A stretch of 19,920 nucleotides of DNA from JBKEDH01 sp047975295 (GTDB lineage: Bacteria; Bacteroidota; Bacteroidia; Flavobacteriales; Flavobacteriaceae). Shown one piece after another: positions 16,982 to 19,920 of this stretch. The stretch is taken from the NCBI GenBank assembly GCA_047975295.1, contig JBKEDH010000011.1, positions 1-19,920 on the forward strand, read 5' to 3'. The first letter of the stretch is position 1, and every line of letters begins with the position of its first letter. Position numbers and translations under genes: made by a program. The notes below the pieces were generated by a model. It was not told the origin of the DNA. It saw nothing but the letters and a program-made list of their open reading frames with translations, and searched no databases.

Positions 16982-18085
16982 ATGGACGGCTTAAACTTAA
17001 ATATATTCAATATTATAATACTGGTCGGTATTGTTCATGGTTTTGTATTTGGTCTGGTTATTGCGTTCAACAAAAAATGGCATTCTAAATCCAATTATTT
17101 TTTAGTACTTACCATTTTGGCATTGGCTCTTAGCAACCTACAATACTGGTTTATGGATACCGGATTTATAGACCGCTCGGTTTACAACAGGCACCATTTG
17201 CTTTTTGTACCCTTTGAATTTTTGATACTCCCTTTTTTTTATCTTTTTGTTAAAAGCTATCTAAATATACCCATAAAACAAAGTGAAAAAATAGGGCTTT
17301 ATAGCCCGTTTGTACTATGTGTACTGTATCTGTTTGCTAAAGATACAACGCAATTAAACCTTAACCTTGCCAAAACCATCAATTTGGTTATCGAATATAT
17401 ATCCATTATATTTTCGATAGTACTTATTATTTTGGTTTTTAAATTTATATACCGCTACGAAAAAGCACATTCCGAAAACCAACTTTTAGAAGTAAAAATT
17501 AAAACCAAATGGTTAAAAAATGTACTTTACTTAGGTTTGTCCATTGTTTTGTTATGGTGTATTTCGGTTAGTTTTTTGGAAATTACAAAAAACAGAGGGT
17601 TTTATATTTTTTACCCACTTTGGATAAGTATTGCTTTTATTATTTATTGGATAGGCTATGCTTCCATATTACAAAAACAAATTTTTAAGGAACGAAAAGC
17701 AATAAGGACAGTAAAGGGCAGACCACAAATAACCGAAAAAAGCCCAACAAGCTACTCCAAGATAGACATACTTATAAGTGACAAAAAACTGTATCTGGAT
17801 CCAAACCTTAGTTTAAACTCAATTGCTAAAAAAACCAACTTAAGCGAAGGTTATATATCGCAACTTATCAATACAAACACCAATGTAAATTTTAACGATT
17901 ACATTAATTTACTACGGATTAACGAAGCCAAACAGATGTTAAAAAGTAAGACTTACGATAATTATACCGTTGTTTCCATTGGTCTGGAATCTGGGTTTAA
18001 TTCAAAATCCAGTTTTTATGCTGCCTTTAAAAAGTTTACAGGAAAAACTCCGGTACAGTACAAAAAAGATGTCCGAAATCTTTAA
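16982..18085 (+). CDS. Membrane-anchored AraC-family transcriptional regulator
   Basis: 367 residues. The N-terminal ~225 residues hold about seven hydrophobic helices (for example ~10-28, 40-57, 72-92, 104-115, 133-152, 175-195, 207-226) and resemble the 7TM-like sensor half of flavobacterial membrane AraC regulators. A cytoplasmic linker (~230-258) leads to the AraC DNA-binding region (260-367) with two helix-turn-helix motifs: LSLNSIAKKTNLSEGYISQLIN and VVSIGLESGFNSKSSFYAAFKKFTGKTPVQYKK. The domain order suggests a signal sensed at the inner membrane is passed directly to DNA; the ligand is not predictable. It starts 100 bases after dnaE, and the next gene starts 78 bases downstream on the same strand, so that putative-lipoprotein cassette is the nearest candidate target (inference). 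Confidence 0.88.
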   Translation: MDGLNLNIFNIIILVGIVHGFVFGLVIAFNKKWHSKSNYFLVLTILALALSNLQYWFMDTGFIDRSVYNRHHLLFVPFEFLILPFFYLFVKSYLNIPIKQSEKIGLYSPFVLCVLYLFAKDTTQLNLNLAKTINLVIEYISIIFSIVLIILVFKFIYRYEKAHSENQLLEVKIKTKWLKNVLYLGLSIVLLWCISVSFLEITKNRGFYIFYPLWISIAFIIYWIGYASILQKQIFKERKAIRTVKGRPQITEKSPTSYSKIDILISDKKLYLDPNLSLNSIAKKTNLSEGYISQLINTNTNVNFNDYINLLRINEAKQMLKSKTYDNYTVVSIGLESGFNSKSSFYAAFKKFTGKTPVQYKKDVRNL

Positions 18086-18163
18086 CTTTTTAAATAATCC
18101 GTACATTAACTCCTTAAAAGTAACGTAATCTTGTTTCATTAATTAATCTAAAAACCAAAAATA

Positions 18164-19318
18164 ATGAAACAACATTTCTTTACTATTATTTTATTATCGG
18201 CCTTTGTTTTATTTTTCCATTGCGAACAAGAACCAATATCCCCAATCTCAGAAAAGGACAAATTAATCTACTCCATACCTCCAAAACCGGTTATTGATTC
18301 TGTTTTATCAAGTTATGGGATTTCCGATAAAAACAATCTTACAATGCAAGAAATAAACAGACCCAATATTGGGTTTTTATTTATTAAGAGCAATAATGTT
18401 CCAAGTGTGTTGTTAGGTATAGCAATTAAAAACAATAAAGATGTAATTGTTCACCATCAATTAAACAACAAAAACAAAATGTTTAATAAAAAGATTGATG
18501 ATTTTAATGAAGGAAAACTTTGCTATGACCATGAAAATAATGATCCTCAATGTATCCTAACAATTCAAGAACTTAAAGAGGTCGTAATAAATTCCAATTC
18601 AAAAAAACCTGATTACGATTTAATAGAAAGTATTGCATGGAATAATTATACTGACGATATGGATATGTTCGAGTATTATTGGTTAGAAGCTTCAGGTTGG
18701 TGGGAAGATTTGAACGATTATTTTAGTTCATATTCTTCTTCTGATAGGCCAGATATCCCTGGTCCTGAAAAACCAATTACAAATCCCAATGATATTGATG
18801 ATTGTTTTGATTTTTCCGAACTTGCGAAACTTACAATATATGTAAATGAACCCAATCCAGGTAGTGGAGATACTAGCAATGGAAGATTTGCTGGACATGC
18901 TTTTGTTTCAATAGAACAAGGGAACAACATAAGTACTTTTGGATATTATCCTGTATCCAATTATATAATACCCGGAATAAACAACTCAAGTAACGCTATT
19001 TTGGGACATGATGGAAACGACCCATTTTCCGTGAGTGTTTCAACTTACATTTCTGGTAGTCAATTACAACAAATATTAAATAAAGCGATTAATTTCACTC
19101 CTATTTATCATCTAAACACATACAACTGTACTGATTTTGTAATTGAATTAGGAAATTTAGCAGGGATGGGACTACCTGAAGCCAATGGAACTTGGACTGG
19201 CGGTGGCGGAAGTAATCCTGGCACATTAGGCCTATATATTAGAAATTTAATCCCTCCAAATGGCATCACAACAAATACAACGGGAGGTAATGCATCAATA
19301 ACATATAAAGACTGTTAA
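18164..19318 (+). CDS. Putative lipoprotein with C-terminal papain-like (His-before-Cys) domain
   Basis: 384 residues. Residues 1-20 look like a signal peptide ending at C20 (FFHC), a loose lipobox with an unusual His at -1; C20 is followed by acidic EQE, which could favour surface display. Residues ~25-180 match no family I recognise. A Ser/Pro/Asp-rich linker (~185-215) leads to a C-terminal domain (~222-384) beginning LAKLTIYVNEP, with GHAFVSIEQ (H245), FGYYPVSNYIIPG, YNCTDFVIELGNLAG (C322) and WTGGGGSNPGTLGLYIRNL. His before Cys within this spacing fits circularly permuted papain/NlpC-P60-like hydrolases and acyltransferases. I recall similar GHAF...YNCTDF domains at the C-terminus of Bacteroidota secreted and RHS-type proteins, but cannot name the family. 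The stop TAA directly abuts the next ATG. Very AT-rich. The reading frame is secure, the enzyme role moderate. Confidence 0.75.
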   Translation: MKQHFFTIILLSAFVLFFHCEQEPISPISEKDKLIYSIPPKPVIDSVLSSYGISDKNNLTMQEINRPNIGFLFIKSNNVPSVLLGIAIKNNKDVIVHHQLNNKNKMFNKKIDDFNEGKLCYDHENNDPQCILTIQELKEVVINSNSKKPDYDLIESIAWNNYTDDMDMFEYYWLEASGWWEDLNDYFSSYSSSDRPDIPGPEKPITNPNDIDDCFDFSELAKLTIYVNEPNPGSGDTSNGRFAGHAFVSIEQGNNISTFGYYPVSNYIIPGINNSSNAILGHDGNDPFSVSVSTYISGSQLQQILNKAINFTPIYHLNTYNCTDFVIELGNLAGMGLPEANGTWTGGGGSNPGTLGLYIRNLIPPNGITTNTTGGNASITYKDC

Positions 19319-19789
19319 ATGAAAACTTATTTTTTTACAACTATACTCTGCTTGTTTTTGGCAAACACTTGCCAAGTAAACAAAGAAAAACAGGAAAAGG
19401 ATTTTATTAAATCTTTTGTTGATAATATTTTAATCAAAAAAAATCAAAACCAACAAGATTGGAATGATTATTTAGAGTTAAATAATAACTTATCAGAAGA
19501 AAAAAAAGAAATATTGAATGTGATTATCCGTCATGAAATTTCAGTTTTAAATGAAACCCTATACAAAAACGACAACAAGTTTAGAATATTGGGTTATAAG
19601 GAACTAAAACACAACTCATTAACACCCAATCTTAAATTAGACTCTTTAGACGATGTATATTTTTTAACATCAAACAATCGAATTTTGGTTCCTATTATAA
19701 TAAAAAACAAAAAAATAATATCTTTTTCCTACGGTATGACTAAAAACACAAAATATTCGTACCCATTACTTTTAAATGGGCAAAATTAA
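19319..19789 (+). CDS. Small exported protein, putative lipoprotein, of unknown function
   Basis: 156 residues, family not recognised. The N-terminus has a lysine, then a hydrophobic stretch ending LFLANTC (C18), suggesting a signal peptide with a loose lipobox; the following residues are Lys/Glu/Gln-rich. The rest (~20-156) looks soluble, with a helical stretch around 25-75 and short beta-like segments near the C-terminus (DDVYFLTSNNRILVPIIIKNKKIISFSYGM). The ATG immediately follows the TAA of the preceding gene with no gap, so the two should be translationally coupled and probably work together; a chaperone, inhibitor or immunity role for the papain-like lipoprotein is a reasonable but untested inference. 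A hand count over 19321-19440 gives 29 G/C of 120 bases, well below the first gene of the window. Confidence 0.7.
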   Translation: MKTYFFTTILCLFLANTCQVNKEKQEKDFIKSFVDNILIKKNQNQQDWNDYLELNNNLSEEKKEILNVIIRHEISVLNETLYKNDNKFRILGYKELKHNSLTPNLKLDSLDDVYFLTSNNRILVPIIIKNKKIISFSYGMTKNTKYSYPLLLNGQN

Positions 19790-19791
19790 TC

Positions 19792-19920
19792 ATGAAATTC
19801 AAACTTAACCTACTTTTTCAATTATACCAATAAAAGTCAGATTCTATATATATCAGAAAAAGAATTCTCGAAAATAAAAAACTTCAATCAATTGGATTAT
19901 TTTAAAGAAAAAAAGAAAAT
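19792..19920 (+). pseudogene. Possible frameshifted, 3'-truncated third cassette ORF
   Basis: An ATG three bases after the previous stop codes for only 13 residues (MKFKLNLLFQLYQ) before TAA at 19831-19833. The neighbouring frame is open from 19796 to the window end and reads like real protein from about SQILYISEKEFSKIKNF onward. Removing one T from the T5 run in CTACTTTTTCAA (around 19813-19817) would fuse the two into one frame starting MKFKLNLLFNYTNKSQ. This may be a genuine inactivating frameshift, a sequencing error in the homopolymer, or AT-rich sequence open by chance. No function can be assigned. Confidence 0.3.

Overview
The window looks like a chromosomal segment of a member of the Flavobacteriaceae (phylum Bacteroidota). 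The signs are AT-rich DNA, promoter-like TAnnTTTG boxes instead of Shine-Dalgarno-led genes, a DNA polymerase III alpha chain with a fused proofreading exonuclease, an S16 ribosomal protein with an acidic tail, a glutaryl-CoA-dehydrogenase-like protein starting MKPDLFEAPDYY, and a large secreted leucine-rich-repeat protein of the type exported by the type IX system. No rRNA, tRNA, CRISPR array or intact transposase is visible.

Layout. (1) 1-2558, minus strand: the N-terminal 852 residues of a large secreted adhesin-like protein (signal peptide, degenerate leucine-rich repeats, an Ig-like domain, at least two and probably three fibronectin-like repeats); its C-terminus lies outside the window. 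(2) 2559-3527: a gene-free, AT-rich stretch of about 970 bases holding a promoter, a 160-base MITE-like inverted-repeat element, a terminator and a perfect palindrome. (3) 3528-7752, minus: a tightly linked pair, a SWIM zinc-finger protein followed by a 961-residue DUF6493-type protein. (4) 7785-12184, minus: a glutaryl-CoA-dehydrogenase-like enzyme, tRNA1(Val) A37 methyltransferase, RimM, ribosomal protein S16 and a secreted lactonase-family beta-propeller protein. (5) 12185-12498: a divergent intergenic region with a second copy of one end of the MITE-like element. (6) 12499-18085, plus: dnaE and a membrane-anchored AraC-type regulator. (7) 18164-19920, plus: a very AT-rich accessory cassette of a putative lipoprotein with a His-before-Cys, papain-like-looking C-terminal domain, a directly abutting small putative lipoprotein, and an apparently frameshifted, truncated third ORF.

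How it fits together. rpsP, rimM and trmN form a translation and tRNA-modification group. A strong intrinsic terminator between rpsP and rimM, with a promoter-like box for rimM behind it, suggests the two are expressed at different levels. dnaE is a lineage housekeeping gene transcribed away from this block. The parts most likely to hold undescribed biology are the SWIM/DUF6493 pair, seen here without the AAA+ (MoxR) and VWA partners that I recall for such clusters, and the terminal cassette, whose layout (putative cysteine-enzyme lipoprotein, abutting small exported protein, regulator just upstream) would fit an effector with a dedicated partner. That reading is inference.
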